Positions 5,625-12,863 of a DNA stretch of 31,854 nucleotides are shown one piece after another. Under the pieces are notes generated by a model that was not told the DNA's origin, did not search any database, and saw only the letters and a program-made list of their open reading frames with translations. Made by a program: the position numbers and the translations under genes. Location of the stretch: IMG/VR virus record IMGVR_UViG_3300032294_001333, positions 1-31,854 of that record; one strand, written 5' to 3'. Source of the stretch: a virus. The stretch's first letter is position 1, and each line of letters begins with the position of its first letter.

Positions 5625-6478
5625 GCGACACCCCGCAACCGCCCCAGCCGAAGCCGCCCAAGCGCGACCCGGCGTTCCCCCTGTACGCCGACGATTTCCT
5701 CTCCGGGACAGCCGACATGTCCGCCGAGGAGGTCGGGGCCTACATCCGCCTGCTGTGCCACCAATGGGCCAAGGGCGGGCTGCCGAACGACGAGCCAAGG
5801 CTGGCGCGCATGGCAGGCCTAATAGGGTCGCCATCGCTTGGCTATGTCCTCGCCAAGTTCACGCCATGCCCGGACGGATACCTCCGCCATCCGCGCTTGG
5901 AGGCCATCCGCGCCGAACGGGAGGCCTACAGGACCCGCCAGGCTGATTCGGGGGCAGCCGGAGCCAGGAGAAGGTGGGGAACAAAGCGAAACGATGGCGA
6001 GCCTATGGCAACCCCATTGGCAACCCCATTGGCGAACGCATGGCCAGAAGATAGCTCTCCATCTCCATCTCCATCTCCATCTCCAAGTAGTACTCAGGGA
6101 GAGAGTGTGGGCGACAAGCCGAAGGCTGCCCGCTTCACCCCGCCCACCCGCGAGGAACTCGACCTTGCTGCCGCCAAGATCGGCATGGCCTCCGTTGAGG
6201 TGGACAAGTTCGTGGCTTACTACGGAAGCAACGGCTGGAGGGTCGGCCGGAACCCGATGAAATCCTGGCAGCACGCACTCACCCGCTGGCACATCACTTC
6301 TCATGAACACACCCACGCCCGAACTGGTAGCGCAGGCTATGGGGGCCTTACCCCCGCCGAGCGCCGAAACGCCACCCTCGACCCCGCCGACGTCGCCGCC
6401 GTCCGCGCCAACGCCGCCGCCTCCGCTGAGCGCGACCGGCTCCGCCTCGAAGAGGACCCTGACTACATTCCTATCTGA
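5621..6478 (+). CDS. DUF1376 domain phage replication protein
   Basis: This 285-aa protein opens with the DUF1376 signature: DPAFPLYADDFLSGTADMSAEEVGAYIRLLCHQWAKGGLP (residues about 16-55), seen in phage proteins that sit beside helicase loaders and are regarded as replication initiators. The middle is a low-complexity linker with MATPLATPLA and a run of Ser-Pro dipeptides encoded by tandem DNA repeats. The C-terminal part (about 170-230, with FVAYYGSNGWRVGRNPMKSWQHALTRW) is the second domain typical of these proteins. ATG chosen over the TTG at 5603 because AGGA lies 4 nt upstream. Followed, with overlap, by the DnaC-like gene. DNA binding at the origin is inferred from family context. Confidence 0.82.
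   Translation: MSDTPQPPQPKPPKRDPAFPLYADDFLSGTADMSAEEVGAYIRLLCHQWAKGGLPNDEPRLARMAGLIGSPSLGYVLAKFTPCPDGYLRHPRLEAIRAEREAYRTRQADSGAAGARRRWGTKRNDGEPMATPLATPLANAWPEDSSPSPSPSPSPSSTQGESVGDKPKAARFTPPTREELDLAAAKIGMASVEVDKFVAYYGSNGWRVGRNPMKSWQHALTRWHITSHEHTHARTGSAGYGGLTPAERRNATLDPADVAAVRANAAASAERDRLRLEEDPDYIPI
6007..6030 (+). repeat. Tandem 12-bp repeat, two copies
   Basis: GGCAACCCCATT occurs twice head-to-tail inside the DUF1376 gene, and a third unit begins and then diverges. It is in frame (ATPL repeats) and lies in the interdomain linker. Confidence 0.8.
6056..6085 (+). repeat. Tandem hexamer repeat TCTCCA, five copies
   Basis: Five perfect in-frame copies of TCTCCA encode a Ser-Pro run in the DUF1376 linker. 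Hexamer length means copy-number changes keep the reading frame, so this is a likely site of linker-length variation. Confidence 0.9.
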
Positions 6479-7064
6479 GCGCGAAAGCCCGGAGTTCCGG
6501 AAGCTCGTCCTCGGCATGGACGAGGAGACGCCGGGAGCCCGCAAGATCGCACGATATGCAGAGCGATGGATCAAGGCCGCAGCAACCAACGACACCGGGG
6601 CCAAGACGCGTTGGCTCGTCCTCTCCGGTGCCACGGGCGTGGGCAAGACGCACGCACTGCGCAAGGCGTACCAGTTCCTGCGCAACCACTCCGGCGACCT
6701 GTGGCCGAGGCCCTACGCGACGCCGCCCGGGGTCGTCTCCTACACGTGGTCGCGCGTGGTGCAGTTGGAGCGGTTCCAGTGGGATGACATCGAGGTCGAG
6801 ACCCAGCGGGCGCGCATGGTCCTCATCGACGACGTGGGTAGCGAGGTGGACCGCTACAAGACCGGCGAGCCTGCCGAGCGGCTGCGCGTCATCCTCGACC
6901 TGTGCGCGGGGAAGTGGCTCTTGGCCACCACGAACGTGCCCAAGACCCGGTTCGCCGACGTTTTCGACGCGCGCGTTGCCTCGCGGCTGGAGCGCGCCGT
7001 TGTCCTCGACCTCGTCGGGGTGCCTGACTACCGGCCGCGATTGATAAAGGACACTCAGCAATGA
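6303..7064 (+). CDS. DnaC-like AAA+ helicase loader
   Basis: This 253-aa AAA+ ATPase has Walker A GATGVGKT (residues 109-116), Walker B MVLIDDVG (about 172-179) and a sensor-1-type LLATTN (about 207-212), the DnaC/IstB pattern. It should load the host or phage replicative DnaB helicase onto origin DNA marked by the DUF1376 protein. The first 50 residues are Pro/Ser/Thr-rich and overlap the DUF1376 gene by 176 nt. This N-terminus may be a composition artefact, but no SD-preceded ATG or GTG lies downstream before the conserved region (next ATGs at 6339 and 6516). The start is therefore uncertain, the function well supported. Confidence 0.85.
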   Translation: MNTPTPELVAQAMGALPPPSAETPPSTPPTSPPSAPTPPPPLSATGSASKRTLTTFLSERESPEFRKLVLGMDEETPGARKIARYAERWIKAAATNDTGAKTRWLVLSGATGVGKTHALRKAYQFLRNHSGDLWPRPYATPPGVVSYTWSRVVQLERFQWDDIEVETQRARMVLIDDVGSEVDRYKTGEPAERLRVILDLCAGKWLLATTNVPKTRFADVFDARVASRLERAVVLDLVGVPDYRPRLIKDTQQ

Positions 7065-7495
7065 ACCACGTGACCCTGTTGGGCAACCTGACCGCCGACC
7101 CGGAACGCCGGGCGACAAGCACCGGAAAGGCCGTCGTCGAGTGGACGCTGGCGGTGAACGAGCGGTGGAAGACGGCATCCGGCGAGGAGAAGGAGCGGTG
7201 CAGCTTCATTTCCTGCTACGCGTGGGGGCCGAAGGGGGAAGCGTTCGCGCGATTCCATCGCAAGGGACAGAAGGCCCTCGTCGAGGGCAAGCTGGTGCAG
7301 GAGACGTGGGAGGACAAGCAGACCGGCAAGAAGCAGAGCAAGACCCGCGTCAACGTGAGCGAGTTTCACTTCGTCGGCGGACCTCGGTCCGACGCCCCGG
7401 AGACGCCCCGGCCCGCGCCAAAGAACCACCCTGGCCTTGCGCTCGACGAGGCCAAGCCGTCCGATGCCGAGGTGGAGGACGACGTTCCGTTTTGA
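7061..7495 (+). CDS. ssb: Single-stranded DNA-binding protein
   Basis: A 144-aa SSB. The N-terminal OB fold begins MNHVTLLGNLTADPE and continues with strands around VVEWTLAVNERW, CSFISCYAWG and the K-G-x-x-A-L-V-E-G-K-L strand, in the order typical of bacterial and phage SSBs. A Pro-rich linker leads to the acidic tip EDDVPF at the C-terminus, the peptide that recruits SSB-interacting proteins. It coats ssDNA exposed during replication and recombination. ATG overlaps the helicase-loader stop by 4 nt. A synonymously diverged copy of the tail codons appears out of frame at 8896-8922. Confidence 0.95.
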   Translation: MNHVTLLGNLTADPERRATSTGKAVVEWTLAVNERWKTASGEEKERCSFISCYAWGPKGEAFARFHRKGQKALVEGKLVQETWEDKQTGKKQSKTRVNVSEFHFVGGPRSDAPETPRPAPKNHPGLALDEAKPSDAEVEDDVPF

Positions 7496-7514
7496 ACCAC
7501 AACCAAGGAAAACC

Positions 7515-8114
7515 GTGAGCTATCGAATCCGATTCAAGCTGCCTGACGGCCGCACCGGCCTATGGAATCACAATTATTCAACCCGGGAGGATGCCCAGAA
7601 GGCGATTGACGACCGCCTTGCCGACACGGGTTTCACCTACACCGTCGAGGAGGTCCCCGACGCGCCGGAGCCCGGTTCCACGGCCGCGCACCACGTCGAG
7701 ATTCTGAGGGAGCGGGTCAAAGAGCTGGAGAAGGTCCAGAACGCCATGAGCCGTGACCTCGCGTTTGCCCTCCAGCTCGGGGGCGCCATGCGCGAGGCCA
7801 TGCGGACCGGGGAATGGCGCGCCGGGCATGACCGGAGCATGGCCCACTCCGCCATCGCAGGTTGGGACCGATTCAAGCGGAGCCTCGCCGCCGCGCCAGG
7901 CGTGCCCGTAGGCGCGTCGGAGGCGCCCGGGGAGGGTGGAGATAGCGACCGGAGGCGGCTGGAGGCGCTGAGGGCGTTCCTGGATGGCAACGAGGATGCG
8001 TCGATTACGTGGTGGGAGGGCGAGTTCAGCGCCGTTGCCGAGGGCGGGGCCGTAATGGCCCCAACCCTCGCCGCCCTCGCCGACAAGCTGGCCGAGAGGG
8101 AGGCCAGGCCATGA
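7515..8114 (+). CDS. Hypothetical protein, 199 aa
   Basis: No family is recognised. GTG start with AAGGAA 5 nt upstream. Residues 1-50 form a small alpha/beta unit (YRIRFKLPDGRTGLWNHNYSTREDAQKAIDDRLA), followed by a helical region (about 58-90, possible coiled coil ILRERVKELEKVQN), a helical middle and a C-terminal segment with DASITWWEGEFSAV. It follows the SSB with a 19-nt gap and is coupled to the next gene, so it probably belongs to the replication operon. Confidence 0.65.
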   Translation: MSYRIRFKLPDGRTGLWNHNYSTREDAQKAIDDRLADTGFTYTVEEVPDAPEPGSTAAHHVEILRERVKELEKVQNAMSRDLAFALQLGGAMREAMRTGEWRAGHDRSMAHSAIAGWDRFKRSLAAAPGVPVGASEAPGEGGDSDRRRLEALRAFLDGNEDASITWWEGEFSAVAEGGAVMAPTLAALADKLAEREARP

Positions 8115-8308
8115 CTATCGACCAACTCATGCGCCGCGTCGCTGTGCAGCTTCGCACCATCCGGGAAGCGCTGGAGCATCCGGGTGGGGGCGTGAGCCTC
8201 AAGGATGCCGCCGTGCTGACGGAGTCGGCGCTCGCAAATCTACACGACGCCGCCGCAAAGCTCCGGGCTGTGAGGCGGGAGATTGGAGAACCGGAGGCCA
8301 AGCCATGA
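8111..8308 (+). CDS. Hypothetical helical protein, 65 aa
   Basis: No family is recognised. The 65-aa product is predicted all-helical, with two long amphipathic helices (LMRRVAVQLRTIREALEH and TESALANLHDAAAKLRAVRR). ATG overlaps the previous stop (ATGA) and the stop overlaps the next ATG. Function unknown. Confidence 0.6.
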   Translation: MTIDQLMRRVAVQLRTIREALEHPGGGVSLKDAAVLTESALANLHDAAAKLRAVRREIGEPEAKP

Positions 8309-8502
8309 CCGAGCCTGTTGAGCATATCCTGTGGTGCTTGCAGACCCGAATGGAGGAAATCGTGAAGCTGGCCAACTCACCGGAGGACAAGCGGGGTTGC
8401 ATCACCCGCGAGGCCAACGGGGCGATCAAGGACATCTTGGACGCCCAATACCAGCTCCGTGAGGCCAAGCGAGCCCTGTTCAACCTGGAGGTGTCGCCGT
8501 GA
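8305..8502 (+). CDS. Hypothetical helical protein, 65 aa
   Basis: No family is recognised. The product has the same length (65 aa) as its upstream neighbour and a similar two-helix look (EHILWCLQTRMEEIVKLA and IKDILDAQYQLREAKRAL), so the two may be diverged paralogues, though identity is not obvious by eye. Coupled by 4-nt overlaps on both sides. Confidence 0.6.
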   Translation: MTEPVEHILWCLQTRMEEIVKLANSPEDKRGCITREANGAIKDILDAQYQLREAKRALFNLEVSP

Positions 8503-8693
8503 CCTGCGCCCACCAACCCGAGGACACCGTCGGCGCCGTCGCCGCGCGCTACTGCCGACACTGCGGCGCGGAGATCGTGCCCGCAGCGTGCGCGGAGTGC
8601 CACGGCATGGAGTATGTCACGGACGACCAAGGCCGCGAGATTGACTGCCCGGACTGCAATGGGACCGGGTGCGAGGGATGGAGGAAGGCATGA
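8499..8693 (+). CDS. Small zinc-ribbon protein
   Basis: This 64-aa product carries three CxxC pairs: CRHC (19/22), CAEC (31/34) and CPDC (50/53), the last extended as CPDCNGTGC like the DnaJ zinc-binding repeat. Two zinc sites are likely, for protein or nucleic-acid contact. GTG start overlaps the previous stop (GTGA), with GGAGG upstream. Small Cys-rich proteins of this kind are common in phage early regions and their function is generally unknown. Confidence 0.65.
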   Translation: MTCAHQPEDTVGAVAARYCRHCGAEIVPAACAECHGMEYVTDDQGREIDCPDCNGTGCEGWRKA

Positions 8694-9055
8694 GCGACCA
8701 TTCCGCCGACGCCGGGAAGATGGCGTGTCAAAATGAGAGCGTCAGGTGGATCGTGACCATGCAATATCGAATCAAAGGCAAGTGGGTTGACCCACTGGAC
8801 GGCATGGACCGCCTCCACGCCACATGCTGGACCCGCGCGGATGCGCGCGCGTTGGTCAAAGCGATGCTAAAGCCAAGGCCGTGCCCGCCCAAGCAGAGGC
8901 CGAGGATGACGTCCCATTCTGACATGACAATCGCCGCCATCTGCCTCGCCGCCGTCGTCCTCGCGTGGTGCCTCGCGCGACACGTGGACCGGGCCACGGA
9001 GGAGAGGGAGCAAGTCTGGATGCAGCGCAACAACGACAGGAGGATCGAGCCATGA
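8690..9055 (+). CDS. Hypothetical protein with C-terminal membrane segment; possibly two genes
   Basis: As read, a 121-aa protein: residues 15-60 form a soluble part (RWIVTMQYRIKGKWVDPLDG), then a Pro/Arg-rich stretch (residues about 61-75), then one transmembrane segment (MTIAAICLAAVVLAWCLARHV, about 79-98) and a charged tail. GGAAGG upstream supports ATG 8690. The middle is suspicious: in another frame here the codons spell an SSB-type tail ending at a TGA (8920-8922), and an ATG follows one base later (8924) that would begin a separate 43-aa membrane protein ending at 9055. Two genes with a frameshift between them is a real alternative. Confidence 0.5.
   Translation: MSDHSADAGKMACQNESVRWIVTMQYRIKGKWVDPLDGMDRLHATCWTRADARALVKAMLKPRPCPPKQRPRMTSHSDMTIAAICLAAVVLAWCLARHVDRATEEREQVWMQRNNDRRIEP
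8824..8922 (+). CDS. Out-of-frame ORF ending in an SSB-type acidic tail
   Basis: In the -1 register relative to the 8690 ORF, codons 8863-8922 read DAKAKAVPAQAEAEDDVPF then TGA. The last nine residues differ at only one position (A for V) from the tip of the SSB at 7061-7495. Five of the nine codons differ only at the third base (GCA/GCC, GAT/GAC, GTC/GTT, CCA/CCG, TTC/TTT), as expected if this frame is under protein selection. ATG 8824 is the nearest start (32 aa), but the tail may belong to the 8690 protein through a frameshift or an assembly indel. It could also be a remnant. Confidence 0.35.
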   Translation: MLDPRGCARVGQSDAKAKAVPAQAEAEDDVPF

Positions 9056-9768
9056 GTCTCATGAGCTGGTGGATACGGGTCTGGACACGACCCGATGACG
9101 GCCCGCACCCGGGTGGCGGGCTGGAAGAGGAGGCCGCGCCCATAACGCCCAAGGCGCCGCTAGGCGATCGAAGCGCGCTGGGGGGTATGGATACCGCCCA
9201 AACGGTGCCAGACGCGCCTACGGGGCGATTAGGCCCGATTACAGACGTTCACGCGGCCGATACACCCCCCCATACGGGGACCCTCCGCCCTGATTTTACC
9301 AACGCCGGGTCCGTGGTGCGCCGATCGTTACCCGCGCGTAAACCTTTGGAAACTCAGGAAACCATTCCAATGGACCCCACCCCAAAACCACCCCCAGCCC
9401 TGCCCATGGTTGGAGCCGACGCCTACCGCTGGGCATGGCTCCGGCACGGCCCCCTGCTGCCCTACGTCCGCGCGCAAACGCTGGACCTGTACGCAGCGCA
9501 ACTCTACCCGCGAGGGGTGGAGGGATGGGTCAACGGTCGGTTGACGATCCGGGCCGGTGCCTACTGGGCGCAGCGCGCGACGACGGAGGAGCTGGCACAG
9601 GCAGAAGCCCAGGCCATCGACGAGGCACCGGCCCACTTGCTGCCGCACCTGTGCCCCGCCTGCGACGGGATGCCGCTCAAGGACCCCGCGCGCCCATGCC
9701 TCCCGTGCTTCGGTACCGGCCTTCTACACGCCCTCCAGCCGCAGCCCATCCTTCGCCCACTGCCATGA
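9052..9768 (+). CDS. Hypothetical protein with C-terminal CxxC pairs; start uncertain
   Basis: One open frame of 238 codons whose halves look different. Residues 1-106 are low-complexity (Pro/Thr/Asp-rich) with poor GC3, as in non-coding DNA. Residues 107-238 look like a real globular protein: ADAYRWAWLRHGPLLPYVRAQ, WVNGRLTIRAGAYWAQ and a Cys-pair element CPACDG...CLPCFGTG near the C-terminus. An ATG at 9370, with AGGA 10 nt upstream, would give a 132-aa product. The ATG at 9052 overlaps the previous stop, so a short gene could begin there too. The 9370 start is my preference. No family recognised. Confidence 0.5.
   Translation: MSLMSWWIRVWTRPDDGPHPGGGLEEEAAPITPKAPLGDRSALGGMDTAQTVPDAPTGRLGPITDVHAADTPPHTGTLRPDFTNAGSVVRRSLPARKPLETQETIPMDPTPKPPPALPMVGADAYRWAWLRHGPLLPYVRAQTLDLYAAQLYPRGVEGWVNGRLTIRAGAYWAQRATTEELAQAEAQAIDEAPAHLLPHLCPACDGMPLKDPARPCLPCFGTGLLHALQPQPILRPLP
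9346..9374 (+). promoter_or_regulatory. Dyad around the 9370 start
   Basis: TTGGAA (9346-9351) and TTCCAA (9365-9370) form an inverted repeat separated by 13 nt that contains the AGGA SD, and the smaller dyad CCATT-CC-AATGG straddles the ATG at 9370. TTGGAAAC followed by ATTCCA also occurs in the 1881-2056 leader. This may be an operator or a start-site hairpin. Confidence 0.25.
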
Positions 9769-10439
9769 CCCAGTCCGAATACATCCGGCACTCCGGCCTA
9801 TCGAAGGGCCAGGTATCCAAGCTCGTGGCCAAGGGCATGCCGTTGACCTCGCCCGAGGCCGCTGACCAATGGCGCGGGATGGGAGCCAAGCGCAGGCCCG
9901 GGCCGACGCCACCGCCGGCGCCCGAGGACTCCGGGCCATACCGCGCCCCCGAGGCGAAGGAACCGGGCGACCCGTCGAGCATTGTCGCCGACACTCCGCA
10001 GGGAGCCTACGAGCGGATGCGGAACCTCGAACGCGCCACCTACGCGCTCGCCGTCAACGCCCTCAAAGCCCGCCAACCCGACGCGGGCCAGCTCGTCAGC
10101 ATCCACGCCAGGCACACGTCCAACCTCATCACCGCCAGGATCCAGGTCCTGGAACTCGCGCAGAAGGAACGCGAGTTGGTGAGCGGCGACTGGGTGCGGC
10201 AGCAAATGGTGAAGCACGACGGAGCGGTTGCGACCTTGCTCCGCGCCATGCCCAAACAACTGGCATCGCGCATCGCGCCCCACGATCCAGCCCACGCCGA
10301 ACAGGAGCTTGAGCGTTGGGTGCAGGAGGTCGCATTGAAAACGCTCAACAGCACCAGCCCATGGCCCGAGGAGAGCGTTGCTGCGGCGGCGGCACCGAAG
10401 GCAAAGCGGCCGAAGGCGAAGGAGCAAGGCGCGACATGA
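9765..10439 (+). CDS. terS: Terminase small subunit
   Basis: This 224-aa protein lies immediately before the large terminase, with a 4-nt overlap. N-terminal residues 3-35 (QSEYIRHSGLSKGQVSKLVAKGMPLTSPEAADQW) form a winged-helix-like DNA-binding unit typical of TerS. A Pro-rich linker (45-75) leads to a long helical oligomerisation region (about 85-200), and the C-terminus is Lys/Ala-rich and basic. It recognises the packaging site and regulates the large subunit. Position and domain order support the call. A pac or cos site was not identified. Confidence 0.8.
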   Translation: MTQSEYIRHSGLSKGQVSKLVAKGMPLTSPEAADQWRGMGAKRRPGPTPPPAPEDSGPYRAPEAKEPGDPSSIVADTPQGAYERMRNLERATYALAVNALKARQPDAGQLVSIHARHTSNLITARIQVLELAQKERELVSGDWVRQQMVKHDGAVATLLRAMPKQLASRIAPHDPAHAEQELERWVQEVALKTLNSTSPWPEESVAAAAAPKAKRPKAKEQGAT

Positions 10440-12256
10440 CCGACCTGCAACGGAGCCTCCTGGACTTCCGGCGCGAGCTTTACCGCCCGACGCCGAAGCA
10501 AACCGTTGTGGAGTGGTGCGAGGCCAACCTGGAGCTGACCCAACGCCAGACGGAGAGCCCCGGCCCGTTCAGGACCTCGAACCGCCCGTACATGCGCGAG
10601 CCGTTGGAGAACTGGAAGGACTCGAACGTGCGCGAGACAGTCCTTTGCTGGGGTTCGCAGACGGCCAAGACGACGACGATCATGGCCGGGTTGGCTTGGC
10701 TCATCGGCAACCAGCCGAGCCCGTGCCTGTGGCTCATGCCCAACGCCGATTTGGCGCGGTCGTTTTCAAAGGGCCGATGGATGCCGATGCTCGAAGACTG
10801 CCCGGCGCTCGTCGCCAAGTTCCCGGCCGACCGGGACAAGATGACGAACCTGGAGCAGCAGTTCACCGACTGCACGCTCACGTTCATCGGCTCGAACTCA
10901 CCAGCCAACCTCGCCAGCCGTCCGGTGCGAACGCTCATCGCGGACGAGGTGGACAAGTTCGCCGAGGCGACCGCAAAGGAAGCCGACGCCCTCGACCTGG
11001 CAGAGCAACGTCTGAAGGCGTTCTCGTCATCCATCGCGTTCCTGACATCGACGCCCACAACGTCCGAGGGCCGCATCTGGCAACGGTTCCTGCGCGGCGA
11101 CCAGCGGCGGTTTTTCATCCCGTGCCCGCACTGCCACGAGCCGATCAAGCTCCTCTGGGAACAGGTGCGATGGACGGACCCTGCCACCGGCGCCACGGCC
11201 AAGGACGAGGACGGCAAGTGGGACTTCCGGCGCGTCATGGCATGGGCGCGCTACGAGTGCCAACTCTGCAAGGGGGCCATCACGGACTCGCACAAGGTCG
11301 CCGCGTTGCGCCATGGCGAGTGGCGCGCGGAGAACCCCAACGCCATGCCCGGCGTGCGGTCCTACCATCTGTCGTCCCTGTACTCACCAGACCGGTCCTG
11401 CACGTGGGGACGCCTCGCCGCCAAGTTCATCGAGGAGCAGGAGAGCATCCTCGGGCTCCAGGGCTTCATCAACGGCATGTTGGCCGAGCCGTGGGAGAAC
11501 CAATCGGCACCGAAGACCCGCGAGGAAGTGGTGGTTGGCGACGACGTGGAGCGCAAGGCCGACGTCGTGCGGTTCCTCTGCGTGGACTACCAAGCCGCAG
11601 CGCCGTTCTTCTGGTACGCGGTGCGCGAGTTCGACCAGGAGGGCAACTCCTTGGGCATCGACGCCGGGCACCTCGACACGTGGCAGGACGTCCGGGACAA
11701 GCAGTTGGAGCACGGTGTCAAGGACCACCACGTCCTGATTGACTCGGGCTTCGAGGCCACGACGGTGTACGCCGAGTGTCTGCGATGGGGGAAGCTGGCG
11801 CCACGCATCGGCAAGGTCCCAATGTGGGTCGGATGGATGCCCGCCAAGGGCGAGTCCCGCACGGGATGGCGCGACCCGAAAACCAACCTGGAGGTGCCCA
11901 CGTTCCTGCGCGCCTTGGACCCCAAGGTCGGCAGCGTCATGCAGGGCAAGCTGCAACTGAACCTCCTGGAGTTCGCCACGGACACGGTGAAGGACATCCT
12001 GGAGCGACTGAGCAAGGGCAAGGTCGCGACGCGGCACGAGGTCATGGCCAAGGTCGCCACGCCCGAGTACTGGCACCACCGCGATTGCGAGCGGAAGGTT
12101 GCGGAGTATTCCGCCAGGACCGGAAGGACGACATGGACATGGAAGCCGCGAAGCAAGCGCTGGCCGAACCACATGAACGACTGCGAAGTCATGGCCATCG
12201 CCGCCGCCATCTTCCATGGGCGGTTGAAGATCCGACCGAATGAAGACCGAGGGTGA
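10436..12256 (+). CDS. terL: Terminase large subunit (lambda GpA type)
   Basis: This 606-aa packaging motor/nuclease starts at the ATG overlapping the terS stop. The ATPase domain shows a Walker A-like VLCWGSQTAKTT (about residues 69-80) and Walker B TLIADEVDKF with D170/E171, followed by a TSTPTT coupling-type motif. A zinc-binding loop CPHC...CQLC follows, as in GpA-type terminases. The C-terminal nuclease contributes acidic residues in LCVDYQ, HVLIDSGF and NDCEVMA. Length and domain order match the GpA family of lambda-like phages. It cuts concatemers and pumps DNA through the portal. Confidence 0.95.
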   Translation: MTDLQRSLLDFRRELYRPTPKQTVVEWCEANLELTQRQTESPGPFRTSNRPYMREPLENWKDSNVRETVLCWGSQTAKTTTIMAGLAWLIGNQPSPCLWLMPNADLARSFSKGRWMPMLEDCPALVAKFPADRDKMTNLEQQFTDCTLTFIGSNSPANLASRPVRTLIADEVDKFAEATAKEADALDLAEQRLKAFSSSIAFLTSTPTTSEGRIWQRFLRGDQRRFFIPCPHCHEPIKLLWEQVRWTDPATGATAKDEDGKWDFRRVMAWARYECQLCKGAITDSHKVAALRHGEWRAENPNAMPGVRSYHLSSLYSPDRSCTWGRLAAKFIEEQESILGLQGFINGMLAEPWENQSAPKTREEVVVGDDVERKADVVRFLCVDYQAAAPFFWYAVREFDQEGNSLGIDAGHLDTWQDVRDKQLEHGVKDHHVLIDSGFEATTVYAECLRWGKLAPRIGKVPMWVGWMPAKGESRTGWRDPKTNLEVPTFLRALDPKVGSVMQGKLQLNLLEFATDTVKDILERLSKGKVATRHEVMAKVATPEYWHHRDCERKVAEYSARTGRTTWTWKPRSKRWPNHMNDCEVMAIAAAIFHGRLKIRPNEDRG

Positions 12257-12431
12257 ACTACTCACGACGAAGCAGTTGGCGCGCATGCTCAAGCGGCACC
12301 CCAACTACGTCTATGCGATGCGATCCCTCGGGTTCCCGATGCCCGGTGGCACGGCGACCGTTGACGAGGCCCGCGAATGGCTGCGCAAACACCCAAGGCC
12401 CCGCTCGGTGAAACATGGTGGAAGCCGGTGA
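12240..12431 (+). CDS. Small MerR/excisionase-like HTH protein
   Basis: A 63-aa protein overlapping terL by 17 nt. LLTTKQLARMLKRHPNYVYAMRSLGFPMPGGTATVDEAREWLRKH is a single MerR/Xis-type helix-turn-helix with wing: TTKQLA, recognition helix HPNYVYAMRSLG, then the turn P-G-G. Such 60-70 aa HTH proteins often occur next to terminase genes in phages, as packaging accessory or regulator. The family is reasonably clear; the job is not. Confidence 0.65.
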   Translation: MKTEGELLTTKQLARMLKRHPNYVYAMRSLGFPMPGGTATVDEAREWLRKHPRPRSVKHGGSR

Positions 12432-12476
12432 AACGCATGGATTGAACCACGCTGGCACGCGCGCCCAGCCTGAACC

Positions 12477-12863
12477 GTGGCCGCGTCAACGCCATGGGTT
12501 CGAGGTTACCTCCGGTGGGTCTGGGCAACGGCCCAGTCCGCCAACCTGTCCCTGCTGAGCCAGTTGACAGCGCTCAACACGTCGGCCGTCGCAGGCCAGT
12601 CCACGGGCCAGACCATCCAGAGCACGAGCGGCAACGGCCGCATGGTTGCGTTCGCGGGCGGCGCGACCAACAGCAAGTTCCCGAGCGAAGGCGTGACCCC
12701 AGGTGAGATTGTCGAAGTGCTCGACCGCCTCCTCTCCCTGTACGACCTCGCCGTTGCCGCTGGCCAGACCACGGACGCCGCGCGCGTGACGTGGATGCTC
12801 GGACGTCTTCAGCCGGTTCGGCGGGTGCAGCACAACTTCAACCTCGTGGGGGTGGACCGGTGA
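12477..12863 (+). CDS. Head-tail region protein (position of gpW), unrecognised
   Basis: This 128-aa protein (GTG start) occupies the slot between terL and portal where lambda-like phages encode the small gpW connector, but the sequence does not obviously match it. Residues 1-75 are Ser/Thr/Ala/Gln-rich. Residues 76-128 (GEIVEVLDRLLSLYDLAVAAGQTTDAARVTWMLGRLQP) are helical, compatible with a short structural protein. The GTG lacks a clear SD. Its stop overlaps the portal GTG by 4 nt. Role inferred from position only. Confidence 0.6.
   Translation: MAASTPWVRGYLRWVWATAQSANLSLLSQLTALNTSAVAGQSTGQTIQSTSGNGRMVAFAGGATNSKFPSEGVTPGEIVEVLDRLLSLYDLAVAAGQTTDAARVTWMLGRLQPVRRVQHNFNLVGVDR

Noticed and set aside
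10378-11742. 454-codon +1 frame inside terL
   Set aside because: Arg/Pro/Gly-rich without motifs, unlike the methyltransferase nested frame. The terL frame explains the sequence fully.
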